Source of the DNA: Cristatella mucedo | Lineage: Eukaryota; Bryozoa; Phylactolaemata; Cristatellidae | DNA length: 64,000 bases | NCBI GenBank assembly: GCA_009760855.2 | Contig: WPIO01000028.1 | Location: forward strand, 1,550,001-1,614,000 | Direction of reading: 5' to 3' | Shown: positions 1 to 12,900 of the stretch, one piece after another | Numbering within the stretch: position 1 is the stretch's first letter | How the letters are laid out: each line of letters starts with the position of its first letter | Position numbers and translations under genes: made by a program | The notes under the pieces: generated by a model | What the model saw: the letters and a program-made list of their open reading frames with translations, nothing else | Database searches by the model: none | Told to the model about the DNA's origin: nothing

Positions 1-264
1 ATTTCATCAGCGATATCCAGTTCAAAGTCAGCGGCAAAGCTCAACGGTCACAATCGCGGAAAAACATTGCCACGGCCCACGACACGACCCACCATAACAG
101 GATCCACGAACCCGTGCCAAAGAATATGCAGCTTAAAAAAAGAGAAACAAACCGTGCAGCGCACACCCGGGCAGCAGAATACGAGCCAATCAAGTGCGAG
201 ACAGCACATTTCCTTTCAGTACACAATTATATGTTACTGCTTCCGGCTCCGTCACCAATTGGCT

Positions 265-620
265 GCCAAGGTGATAATAATAAAAATAATAATAATAGTT
301 GTATAGCGCACTTATAAAACCTAATTTCTTTCTAGGCACTATAAATAAGCTGCAAAAGAAGCATGGCGTTATGCTTAGTGGTTACAGTCACAGCGTCCGC
401 CCGCATAAGCAAACGAAGGACAATTGACAACCGCACGAGCAAATGCAGTGAAGAGCGGGTGGGTTTTTAGCTTCTTGTTAAATGTCATCACGTTAGGTGA
501 TATCATTGACGTCAGTCGGTAATGAATCCAGTCTTTGGGAGCATACGATTGAAAGGCACCGACTCCAAAGGATTCGAGGTCGGTCGACGCACAACTCAAC
601 GGCTCGAGTCAGGAGAGCTG
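265..620 (-). mobile_element. LINE-A 3' fragment (CR1/L2-like)
   Basis: The minus strand reads the reverse-transcriptase ORF tail (LESFGVGAFQSYAPK...) followed by the family 3' end and an (ATT)n-type tail at about 270-300. It is decayed, with no intact ORF. The other bases before 870 hold nothing recognisable. Confidence 0.7.
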
Positions 621-873
621 TTAGTGCGATGGCATGCCCGATCGGGAGCTAGTGGCCCGAAGCAGTTATTCGGAGAAGCCTGGAAAGCCTGCTTTCTAAA
701 ATAAAACGATGATCAAACGTGCAGGCAAAAGTGCAGAATACCGAGGGCGCCTCGTAAGTCAGTCAGTGGGCGCTCGGGCGGCCAGACGCCAGAAGAGGGA
801 GCCCCTCGCGGAGCTCTTCCGGGATACGGGAAGGCCAGCGAGCCCATTTGGCTTGTCATCATAGCTTCCCAGG

Positions 874-924
874 ATGCATCGCGGCGTCTATGGCTTCAGG
901 CTTTATGGCGAGCCCGTGAAGTAA
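874..924 (+). promoter_or_regulatory. Upstream ORF in the presumed CEP164 5' leader
   Basis: A 16-codon ORF (MHRGVYGFRLYGEPVK) begins at 874 and stops at 922-924, 16 bases before the CEP164 start. A second, overlapping short ORF starts at 891 in another frame. If the transcript starts upstream of 874 these could dampen translation. No TATA-like signal or transcription start could be assigned. Confidence 0.35.
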
Positions 925-940
925 AGCGAGCGCGACGAAA

Positions 941-3900
941 ATGATGATCAACGACCAGCTAGTCCTCGACGAGGACTACGACGAGCATTACCAGCCGTCA
1001 GAAGAAGGTATGCGTCGCGTCCCAGTGACGTCCGGTGATTTGGGCTGCTGGTGCCTGCTCCAAAGCCCACCAACTCTTAATTTTAGAAATCGAGCAGTAC
1101 GCCAAATCTATTGGGCTCGACCCTGTGCAAGACACCTCGTTGATGTGGATAGCTCGAGAGGGTATATCGGCACCACTACCTCCAAACTGGAAGGCTTGTC
1201 AGGATACGAACGGAGATATTTACTATTTCAACTTCGCTAACGGAGAGAGTATATGGGACCACCCTTGCGACGATTATTACAGGAAAATGGTCGAAGACGA
1301 AAGGCAGAAGCAGCAGCTCGGTAAGAACTCTTCATACTCTGTAATGCCGTCTGCTTTTGATGCTGTCGTTGGCAGATCTGCAGCCGTGGCTACTGCCCAG
1401 CTCTGTCGACCACTCGTATTTCAGGCAAAGGTAAAGGCCCCATTAAGAAGAAGGAAGGGAAAGAAATTAAGGCTGGGAAGAAGAAAGAGAAAGTAACATC
1501 TCCAAAGATTAGTCCGCCGACACGGTTGGGCCCACTTACTGGTGGGGCGCTAGGTGAGCCGTTGCTAGCTTCAGGACGTTCGGTCATCCTGCTGTCTCTG
1601 TGATGTGAGTGCCTGAAAGCCTCACGGCTTGTTCATTTTAAGGGCATCTTTCCGCAGCTTAGTTTAAGCTTTGCTGTTTTTGGAGAGCTACGCGTTTTTT
1701 GTAAAGATTTTAGAGCCATATTTACTGTAAAATGATAGCTGCTTACCTTCTGCCATTTGTCGATGTCCGACTTTCGAAAATGGCGTTTGTTTCTTCCGTC
1801 GGCTTTGATAAATCTGAGTCTGCACACAACCTTGCTAGTGCTATAGTGTAATGTATCCCCGTCTATAACTAAACGAAGCCGCATCGACTTAATGGGTGCT
1901 CAAAAAAGAGCTTTCGTGGCCCGCTCTGAGCCTAAGCAGCATTGGGTGCGCATAGAGTAGCCAACAGACTTTATCTCACGAAACGAAGAGAAGTAGTAAA
2001 CATACCCGCGTCGGGCGGACAGTTAAGGAAGTGATTATAATGGAATTAGCAGCTTAGGATGGCTACAAAGATGGGCTACAGACGGCAGCACGAGGGAAGG
2101 TGTCATTGGATTCAAATTGTGGGAGTGATTTGCACAGTCTAGGACCTGCAGAGCAATAGTTTTGGTCGCCAACGGTCTTTAAGTGTAGGAATGGAACAGC
2201 TGCAGTATTGTCTGTTGAAGATCTGAGGGCGTGATGATTCTGAAACTGGTACAGCTGTTCACCTTGGTATGACACAGCCAAGTCTTGGCGGGCCCTGTAG
2301 GTCATAGTGAGAAATTTACCCTGTTTCCACTGTTCGATCGGGACCCACATGTCTCTTTTTGCAAAGGAGAAAAATGGCTGAATTTGTGCGTTTTTACTAG
2401 CTTTGCAGCCGTATTCATCACCAGCTGCAGAGGCTTAGTGGATTTTTGATTGCCTGGCCAAAATTGAATTACAGTAGCCCAGCCTAGACCTAACCAGAGA
2501 CCCAGTGAGATTTTGATATTTTTTAGCAAGCCACCGTGGTAGACAGCGCCTTTCCTTAGACATAGATCGAACGTGGTGGCTAGCAGTGGAAGCAGTCTTC
2601 TTAATGAAGCTTTCAATCTTTTAGCAGTTATCAGAGAGGACACCTAAATTCCGAGCACATGACTAGTCACTAGTCATGCTACCGGCATGCTTAGAGCAAG
2701 GCAAACCTTCGTGGGGGGCATGCATTTACTACTACTTGATTGTATGATGCAAGCAATCCGTATTACGTTTATGTCGCCAGTTAAAAATGATACATAGCTG
2801 CTAATCAGAAAACCAGACCTCGAGTTGGTAACTTATGGCTGGTAACTTATTTGAATTTGCTTTTTATAGCAGAGTGATTAATTTTTGGCATTCGTCTGAA
2901 ATTCTCTGTGGGATGTAATGTACGTGGATCTTTTGCTTGAGTCGTTTCTTCCTATTTGTGTAACAGAAACCCTTATCATGATTTGCATTAATTTTCAATG
3001 ATACTGCAAGACAATGTGGGTCATTGCAATCTTTTGGTTTATCCCTGATACGGGCATGTCAGCATAGTAGTCATTATGATCGATCCCTGCCTATGATTAG
3101 GCACTATTTACTGCAATGGCCAGAAAAAGATCTTACGTGGTTTCGGGTTCTCTCTAGGCAAGGCGGCGGTCAATTTAAACTTTTTCGGTGCATGCAACAG
3201 CTCTTGTTTAATCGGTGGATACAAGAACTAGCATAGTTTTATCCTACTTGTACCTTCCGGTTCTGTCAGGAGAATAAATTGGCTCTCGCTTCTTTCACTT
3301 AAAGACCATTGGCAAGTGAAGCTTTTGCTCTTCGGGTCCTAGACTGTTGAACTAACACCCTCATTTCTTGCCGAACGGTGATGTCTTCTTTCCTTCTATG
3401 GCTTCCTGCTGTTAAATGCTCCTTCGTGTATCCTGCTTAGTTTCCCGGTTGTCCTCGTGACTTTTTACTTTACTTCTCAATTTCTATTTATTGAATGAGT
3501 TGTTGAAGACTGCTGACCACCGGTAGCCCACCGAAAGAGCTTCCCGAAAGGGTTTCCTGCTCCACGGTAGGCAACCAATGATTGCATCACCCGTCGTTCA
3601 CAGACGTACTAGTGCGCTAGCAAGGATTACAGACTCATGCGTATGCAAGTGTGCGTTGGCTTCCGTCTGCTGCTTTGCAGAGCCACAGAGACAAAGCAGT
3701 GCTATGCTGGAGAACTAACTTGTATGCAGCACTTGCCTAAGCCTAAGTGTCTCTCCAGAGCTCGGCCTGTATACACCCAATTGACACAAAGTTGAACTGC
3801 TAAGGCCGAGCATGGCGATTTCTCCGCCCCGACACAAGTCGTGACCGCTGCGAATATGCTGTCGCCGACCAGTTGTGGCACGGCAACAGTGACGGCTCGC

Positions 3901-6900
3901 ACCTTTGACTAGAAGCGAACGAGCTTAGAACGGCAGTGCGTGTCAATTTGAATTGCCCTCACGTCGCTCCTTGTCATGGCGCTAGCATTTCTTTTACAGA
4001 GCACCTGCTGCTCAAGTCGGTTGCATGCGTATGCGCCAAAGTGCACACTGTTCTGGCGCGTGACATAATTGCAGTTTCGAATAGCCACGTGCCACGTACC
4101 TTCGCTTCTTCCTTCGCTTTGCATCCTCCGCAGTGTGCAGTGTGCGTGTTGCAGCACCTCTTCGCGGTCAAGCATCGCCGTTATCTTCTTCGGGGGGAGC
4201 GCCCAGCATCAACCAAATACCCGGACCGCAGCCGTCGCTCACCGGTCCGTCGAGCAGCGCCAGCACTGCGGCCGGAGGCGGCAGCGGCGGCGCTACCAAG
4301 GCGGTGGGAGCAGCTGCCACCGCCTCCACTTCCAACCGCGCGGCTCCGGCCGCTGCCAAGAGCAACGAGCAGCGCCGAGCGCTCGCGTCATCGGCAGCCA
4401 AGTCATCGGGTGAAGCAGCTGCAGCGGCAAGCCGCGCCGCGATCCTGCTCGACCCTGTTGCGCTGGCATCGGCTCGCTGCCTCAGGCAGCAGCAGCAGCG
4501 TCATGTGCGTCAGCAGGGGGGTGGGAGAGGCGGAGGGTAAAGAGAGCCTGCAAGCCTGCGGAGCCACCGAGCTGCCGCAAACGTCGCGGCTGAGATGCAT
4601 GCGTGAGTTTCGAGACTTGCACTCTTGACTTTGTCGCGAGGACCACGGCGCGGCTTTCGGGCATGCACAGCAGTCGCCCGCCTTGCAGTGGCCGACAAGG
4701 TCGAGGCCGCTAGATTACCCCGAGATTGCCGGAGCTGGCCGCGACTCCTTACCAAGGACCGCTGCCTGCTTGGCGGGCTTGCCGTGAAGTAAACCCTGTG
4801 ATCTTGTGTGCAGCTGTGATTCGACGAACTTGATTGCTAGGAGCGTTCGGTGCCACTGCACTGCAGAAGCATCTGCGATGGCTACCCTCTCTGCATCCGG
4901 CTCTCTTATGGTACTATCTGCTGTTAGCTGTCCATCCAAGCTTGGCTTTAGTAGCTGATCGGTGGGGCTGTCATTTGCTTAGTGGGTCCCAAATGTTTTA
5001 GAGGAACTGAAGGCAATGTCTTCAAAGGACTTGAGGTTGGTCACAGGCACAGTTGAGCGACTCTAGTTAAAAGAACAGGTGGTACGATGCCTAGCCTAAT
5101 TAAGAAGTAGTTTCGAAGGTTGGTGAGAGCAAGAGGATGACAGGACCTAAAAGCGAACGACAGAAACTTGAATAAGCACCTTGCTCCTTGTTCCGTCTAA
5201 ATTCTGCCACACGTTTCGTTTGTATTGCTTTTTCTTTGCGATGCGTGTAGCCAGCGTTGCCAGAGTCACAGTGCTCACTGATAGCAGTGCTGCCTCAGCT
5301 GCAATAATAAATTCTCGTTTTTTGCAGGTGACAACTTCTCCTTGTTTAGCAGCGGTGGTGAGAACATACAGATGCTGTCAATGTCGGGAGACGAGAGTGA
5401 AGGGCAAGTGGACATCGACAACTCGCTGTGAGTGCTCGAGTTGATGCCACCTGTGCAGGTCTGGCATCGGTCGCCTCGGCGGCGCCTGTCGGCTGCACGC
5501 AGCAGTCTTTTGCCGCCCAGCGAGCAAAGAGGACCGAGCAAAGAACCCTCGAGCGCACGCTCGAGTCGTGCTGTCGCAAGGAATCGTGTTGCTATGAGCT
5601 TCGTCAATTGCTCGCTCTAAGTAATGCCTGCCTGGGGGCATAACTCGTGCCCAGGCGTGTCCAAGCGGCAGCCGCAGCACAGCTCCTCGGCAAGCCAGCC
5701 ACGACATCTCGGTGGCTGCTGGCTCGTGTAGCAGGGAGGGTGCAAGAAGTGCTGGCGCAAGCGCTGCTGGATTAGTAACTCGTCCGCGAGCCGGAGGATG
5801 AGTCGGATCAGACGTGGTGGCTGGAGTGTCCAAGGGAGTATGTCCTAGGATGCTGATACTGCAGATGCATGACTACTTTGAGAGCCAGCCGTATAATTTT
5901 CTTGCTTAAAATGGGCGTTGAAGCAGCACTGCAAGTCGCGAGTGCGTGTCAGCTCAGAACTGTGTGCAGATGGAGCGGCAAGAAAGTGAACCGATAGTGA
6001 AACTCGGCATTTGGCGCTGCACTCCAGACAGACACAGCTGTTGAAGCCTGCCTGTCTGGCTCGGCGTTTGCTTTCAGCAGTGCGATGTCTCCTTCGTTGG
6101 GTTTCATTGCAGAAAGTTTGGCTCCAGGTTCCAGAAAGCACCGAATGACGAGGGCAGCAGTAAGGTATTGCGTACGCTTGCACAAAGCGGTCGCTAGTAG
6201 TTCGGTAGCCGCTGCAGTGAGCGTCAGGTGCGATCGCTGCAAGCTAGCTAGCGGCTGTGCGCACGCGGTCAATGCCAGCTGGTCTGCTTTCCCTCGGCGC
6301 TCCCTCGTTGCACGGTCACGTGGCGAGTTGGCCCTGCGGTCTCCTCTTGCACACAGTCCGAGGACGACGAGGAGACCAGCACGGCCAGTGTGCCCATCGG
6401 CATCGCCCGACACCTTGTCGGAGCAGACGAGCTGGAGCCAGCCACTGGAGGCTTCGCCAGCAGCTTCGGTGATGCGCTGGTGAGCACGAGCTGGGAGTCG
6501 TACAAATCGACACCCCGCGAAGACACCGACGAACTGGCTCCAGGCGGCAGAGATCGGCACCTTGCCGCACTGCTGGACGAGGAGCGGCCTGGTTCGAGAT
6601 TCCTCAAGGGAAGTCGGATGCAGGTGGGTAATTCAGTGTACTTTTATCTCTGTGTGTAACTCCACAAAGACTATGTGGGTGCAGGAGAGTTTTCTACAGA
6701 GCACAATCAAAGTCTGAGCGGCATTCGTTGCACATTTAGTAGCCAACAGACTTAATCTCACGAAACAAAGAGAAAGTGAGAAGCATAGCTGAGTCAGGAG
6801 AGCAGTTGAGGTAGTGAGCAGCACGGATGTAGCAGCTCAGGGCGGCTGCAAAGGATGTGCCACGGAGAGTAGATGTCGTTGCATAAGAATTGTGGACGTG

Positions 6901-9900
6901 AGTTCTACGGTCTAAGACTTGCAGAGCAAAAGTTAAGCCGAGATATGGAACAGCTGATTAGCTAGCGATCACGTCGGATTTGGTGGCTTCGGCTGCTAAG
7001 AAAGCAGCCCTTAAACGTGAATGCACCGGCAGGCAGATCTGATTACTGCCTCTCCCTCCTAACTGCAGACTTTGATGGCAAACCGAGTCGCTGGATGGTA
7101 AGGCAAAAACTATGAGGACAGTGCATGCATGGGCTTAAGAGCTTGCATCAAAGAGAGAAAAGGGGTACTCCGAGGTGGTTAGGTTTGCTGCCAGAGCGTA
7201 CCCATCGGTACTGGCAGCAGATTAGCTCAGAGTCACTCATCAAAGGTGAGCAGCGGACTGTCGCGTCAACGGGTAGCAACGAGGGGCTGGGATTTGTAGC
7301 CAGTCCGTGAAGTAACAGCTTGCAGATATGTCTCGAGCTTGGGATCAGCAGGTGAGGCTCTTCAGTCTCATTTCTTTGTCTTCACTGTTCAGGTTTCATT
7401 TGCCGCAGAGTGACACAGACAGCTATCTTTTACCTCGGACATACTACCGGCAAAGATAATAATAATAATAATAATAATAATTCACTTGATAAAGCGCCCT
7501 CAGAGAACTTAATCTCTCTCTAGGCGCTTTACATTTGCTGTAAAGGGAAATGCAATTGAATGGTTAGTAAAATCATGCTTGAAAAACAAACGAAATGAAT
7601 AATATGGTTAGGGATGACATGCACAGGGTCAGCATGCAAATGTGGTTAGTGGCAGCATGCACAGTGTCAGCATGCATAAGCACATCAAGGACGAATCACA
7701 GGGACCCACTAAATGCTGTTCTAAATAGGTGTGTTTTTAGGTTCCTTTTAAATGTGGTCATGTCAGGGGATGTTCTGATGCAGGTCGGGAGGCAGTTCCA
7801 GGCTTTGGGGGCATATGAACTAAATGCACGGTCTCCAAAGGATTTAAGGTTTGTACGAGGTATTTTTAGATTGTTGGATTCCGAAAAGCGGGTGGTACGA
7901 TGCTTGGTCTGATGGGGTAGTATATCTGACAGATAGGCTAGAGCCATAGAATGAAGGGACCTAAAAGTGAGCGACAAAACCAAAAAAAGAGAGACTTTCT
8001 CTCTTGTTGACCTTTTAAAGCCGGCATGCTGTGTGTCGCGGTTGCATTCGTCAATGTTCTCGGAAGAACATTCGAATTTTCCTTCATGTCTTTTTTTTGG
8101 ATCATGAAATGATTCCACCATATGAAGTTCTTTTGGCTGCAATATCCTGCCTCATGGTTTCCATAACTCGGCATGCCAGCATTTTATCTTTCCTACCTCT
8201 TTCCTGACCGCACTGGTTAAATTATGATGTCCGACCAGTGTATCTTTTATTTTTTTCCGGAATTATTCAGGTTCCACTTCCACTTTTAATTTGCTTGTAG
8301 CCAACTATGATAATACCGGTTGCCAGTAGCTCTGACATGTCCTTGCCACCATCCATCGATAATGCAGACGAAGATGAATCGTCGGACAACAGGCCATCCA
8401 CGGACGTTCGGTTTCAACCTGCATTGAAAGTGACGATGGATAGTGGTAGCACACAGAAGAAAGGTGAGCATGAGTCGGCAGCTGCAAGCTGCTTCTCCGC
8501 TGGGCGTGTTTGCGCTCGCCTTCCGTCTTTCCCGCTCAACGTTCGCCGGCAGCCGTTGGAAACTCCGAGCATCCGTGCAGGTCAGTGCAGACAACATTGT
8601 GAGAAAGCGTGCCTCACTTTTTCACAATGCTGTCTGCCCTGACTGCATTAAGACTGCCACAGTGAGCATTCCATTTTAATTTTTGTTGGACAGGCGCAGA
8701 CCTGGCAGCCGCGACGAGTGCCGCAGCTGGGGCTGCTGCGGCAGCCGCTGAAGCTGACGCTAGGCAGCGTGGCAGCGCCGCGCAGCTGGCTGCCCAGGCA
8801 GCCGAGAAGCGCGCCGAGCAGGAGCGAGCACAACGCGAGGCCGAGGCAGCTCAGAAAGCTGGCGACGCCGAGCTGTCTGCGCTGCGAGCTCGGCTGGCTC
8901 GCGAGGTCGACAATTCCAAACTGCAGCTGCTCGAGGAGAAAGAGGAGCGGTTAAGAGCGGTCAAGGTCAGCCGGAACCAGTTCGTGTTGCTTTCGATGTG
9001 TGCGTAGAATCCTGGCCCGATGGGGCAGTGTAAAGGGGTCTTGCTGGATGCTACTACCTCCTCCTGTGCTTACCATATCCTTGAGAACCTGGTTTGGACT
9101 ATTACCTCTGATCTGCCGTGATATTATTATAGAAAGAGCATGCCTACTGCCAAGGCCCCTTTTCTCCCTGTCATCTCATGTTAGACATCGCCATCTGCTC
9201 GCATTCATTTGTGAAACTACGCTGGGGTTGTGAATACACGTGAAGGAGAAAGTGCATTAGTACGCCACATTCGACTCAATCTAGCAAAGCTTTTGCTGGT
9301 GAATGAATAAAAGAGTGAGAAGAGTTTTGGGTGCAGGCTCGGCAATGAACAGCACTGATGATGTGCTGTGCATCTCTTGCTTAGTGTTTAGTGCCTCCAG
9401 CTGCATTATGTCTCTAGTTATTTAATAATTTCAACTCTTTTATGAATTAGAGTGCATGCAAAGAGCTTGACTCTTTATTGTTACGACATCTGAACCATTG
9501 GTCGTCTGCCCTTGCTGCCCATTCAGCGGTATTTAAAGTGCTACAGGTCAGATCGTGTACTTAAAAAAATAAAGTATAATTCATTTGTATAGCGACTTGC
9601 TTTTACAGCGATGCTCTGGCAATCCAGGTGCATCCTCTAATGTGATTTATAGTCGATAAATCCTAAAACTTTCCAGTGTTTCAGCTTACCGGCTATGCGT
9701 TGTCTTTGCTTTCTGAAGGCGGACATAGCCCGCTCACAAGAAGAAGAAGAGAAGACGCTTCGTCGAGCAAAAGATGAGGCACTAGCCGCTGCTCGTAAGG
9801 CGATCAAATCTGATGAAGACAACGAGGTAGCAGCGATCCGAAAGCAGAGCCAGGAGACGATTGCTAAGATCAAGGACTCTCTGGAGGCCGAGCATCGCAA

Positions 9901-12900
9901 GAGAGCTGATGATCTGAAAAGAGACAATGAGACCAGGTATACGACTGCAGTACCACTCTAGCCATTGTGAGTTTAGACATGCATGATAGCTATGATAACC
10001 GCACTGCTGCTTCGTTTCTTGCAATTAAAACCGAATTTCTAAGAAGCAGTTGGCTCAGATCTGAATAGTTAAGCCCTTATGGTTGTGCTTGCCTGGAACA
10101 GTATTAAAATACGTAGTGGTGCTCGACTTCAAGGTTTTATCGCTCACTTTTAGGTCCCTTAATTCTTTGGCTCGAGCCTACTTATCAGATCTACTCCCCC
10201 ACCAGGCTAAGCATCGTGCTTCGAGTAATCAACTGACACTTTTTGGAATCTAACTGTTTACTTATACCTCATACAAACCTCAGATTCTTTGGAGACCTAC
10301 CATTTAGTTTGGATGCTCCCAAAGCCTGAAACTATCTCCTGACTTGTATAAAAACTATAATTCATTTATATAGCGCCCCAAGAGAACTTAATCTTTATTC
10401 AGGCGCTTCACATATGCCTCGGGGTTCGAGCCCACGACCTCAGTCAGACCTCGGTCGGGGTGAGCACCTTTACCGCTAGACCAAACCAGCTCGGCTTATA
10501 TCTCGACATTACCTGGCTTGACCACATTTAAAAGAAAATTAAAAACGCACCTATTTATGACAGCATTTAGTGGGTCCCTGTGATTTGTCCTTCATGTGCT
10601 TATGCCTGCTGACACGGTCGCATGCTGCCACTAACTACACTTGCATGCTGACCCTGTGCGTGTCACCCCTAACCATGTTATTCATGTTGCTTATCAAGCA
10701 CGATACCACGTACCATTCGATCATGTTTCCTTTACAGCAAATGGAAAGCACCTAGAAAGAGACTGAGTCATTTTAGGGTGCTTTATCAAGTGTATTATTA
10801 TTATTATTATTATTATTGTTATGGTGCTGGCAAGCTATAAAGTTGCATCAGTACTATCAAAATCATAGGCTGTGCAGTTCGTGCAGGACGTATGTGGTTA
10901 ATCACATTGAGCTCAAACCATGTGCCTGAGTCTACATCTAGACGTAAGATGCTAACATTTTATGACCCAGGTCAAGGGTTTGAGTCCTACTGCTAACAGT
11001 TCTCTACTGCCCACTAGGTGATTGCCGCTAATGTAACTGTAATTTAATGTAATATAATGTGTCTCCCTCGTTAACTCCACAAAGCCACGAAGACTATGAG
11101 AGTGTCACACTGGAGAGTTCTGTATAGTGCACTCAAGGCCTAAGCTGCTTTTGGTACACATCTGGTAGCCAACAGACTTTATATATTATCAGGCAACAAC
11201 GAGAAAGTGAGCCGCATGCCAGGAGAGCAATTGAGATAATGAGCGGCAGCACGGATGTAGCTGCTCAGGACAGCTGGAAAGGATGTGCCGTAGTCGGCAG
11301 CAGGAGAGTAGTCATTATTGCATGAGAATTATGGAAGTGAGTTCCACAGTCTAGGACCAAAAGCAAAAGCTTCTGTCACAACGGTTCTTAAGCCAAGGTA
11401 TGGAACAGCTCATTTATTGTCCTTACAGGACCTGAGAGCACAAGGAGGCTGAAACTGGTGCAGCAGTTCAGCTTGGTATGAAGTAGCCAAGCCAACATTA
11501 AGGCTGTTGTGCCACCATATATATGATGCTGTTGAATTAGCTGACGTTTTCTTTGTAGTATGATATGCTGGCTGTTGCCATTTCTTGCAATGTATTTCTA
11601 TTACATAGGTATGTTTTCAGTGTATACAATTGACCATGGGAGTATGTGTGCATCTGCTCATGGGTGTGCATGCTTGCTTGGATTATTTTCTTGGTCTGGC
11701 AGAACGTTGCAGTTTGTCTTTTAAAAATTTGCTGCTGTTTGCAAAAATCTCTCAAGATTTAATGTAATGTAATGTGATGTATCTCTATCTATGACTCCAC
11801 AAAACCACGATGAGTAAGTGGGTGTCACGTGTGAGGGTTTTCTATAGTACACTCAAAGCCCAAGCCGCTTTCGATATGCATTCGGTAGCAAACAGACTTC
11901 ATCTCTTGCAACAAAGAGAAAGTGAGAAGCATAGCTGTGTCCGAAGGGCAGTTGGGAAACTGAGTAGCATGGAAGTAGCAGCTCAGAACGGCTGGGAAAG
12001 GATAGGCCATACTCATCGGCAGGTAAGTAGAAGTCATTAATGACTGATTGATCATCTTGTATATGGTTCTTTGTCTCTTGGACTCCTAATATTGCCTCTA
12101 GCACCTTCTATACTTTTTCATCCTGCTAAATAGTAATAGATTTTTTTCTGTAGCACCCTCAATGAACCAAATCTCTATCCAGATGCTTTACAACTCACTG
12201 CAAGATAAGTAATAACCAAGAAAGACTGACAAGCAAGGTATCTTGATTAGACTAACATGCAAAAGAGCTTAAGTAGCATGCTTAGACGAGCATGGAAAAT
12301 GCACAAGAAGTCTCTTGGGGCAACTGGTTATTAAGGCCCCTGCTAGTAGCAGTAATTTAATCTTGCACTAGTTAACGGACAAAGCACTTAAGAAAAAGTG
12401 ACAAGGTCACTGCATGCAAGGAGTGCAGGGAAAGCTGAGCAGAACAGATGGATGTTTGGCTGAGGCTTAAATTAAGCTAAGTCATTGCTGGTGTTTGCAG
12501 AAGCATGAAGCAAGTTCCAACTTGCGGTGCATACAAATAGACAGCCCTATAGCCACGATATTTTAGCTTAGTGGGAGGAACATGGAGAGAACTGGAAGCC
12601 GAGGATCAGGTGGTGCAAGAGCACGCGACTGGGTGAAGCGCTGGGGTTGGGTAGATTGGCCAGTGCAAACAAGTGAAAGCGACCCGAAGGTCAGAGAGAA
12701 GATCTTGAAGTCGATTCGATGCTTGATGAGGAACCAGTGAAGTTCAGAAGTGGTTTCAGAGTCGTGGGTATAAGGATGACTACTGATAAATGACGACGAT
12801 AAAAACTAGCTAGGTCTACTAAGCGCAAGGTTGAAAAAGCATACACAAGATCAGGACTGACTGTCCATCGACAGGCATAGGAAGACTACTGTAGGTCGTA

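Noticed and set aside
3936-4628. 230-codon open frame over CEP164 exon 4
   Set aside because: It is a shifted frame of the GC-rich exon; the exon frame gives the CEP164-like APLRGQ junction, and this frame has no conserved motif.
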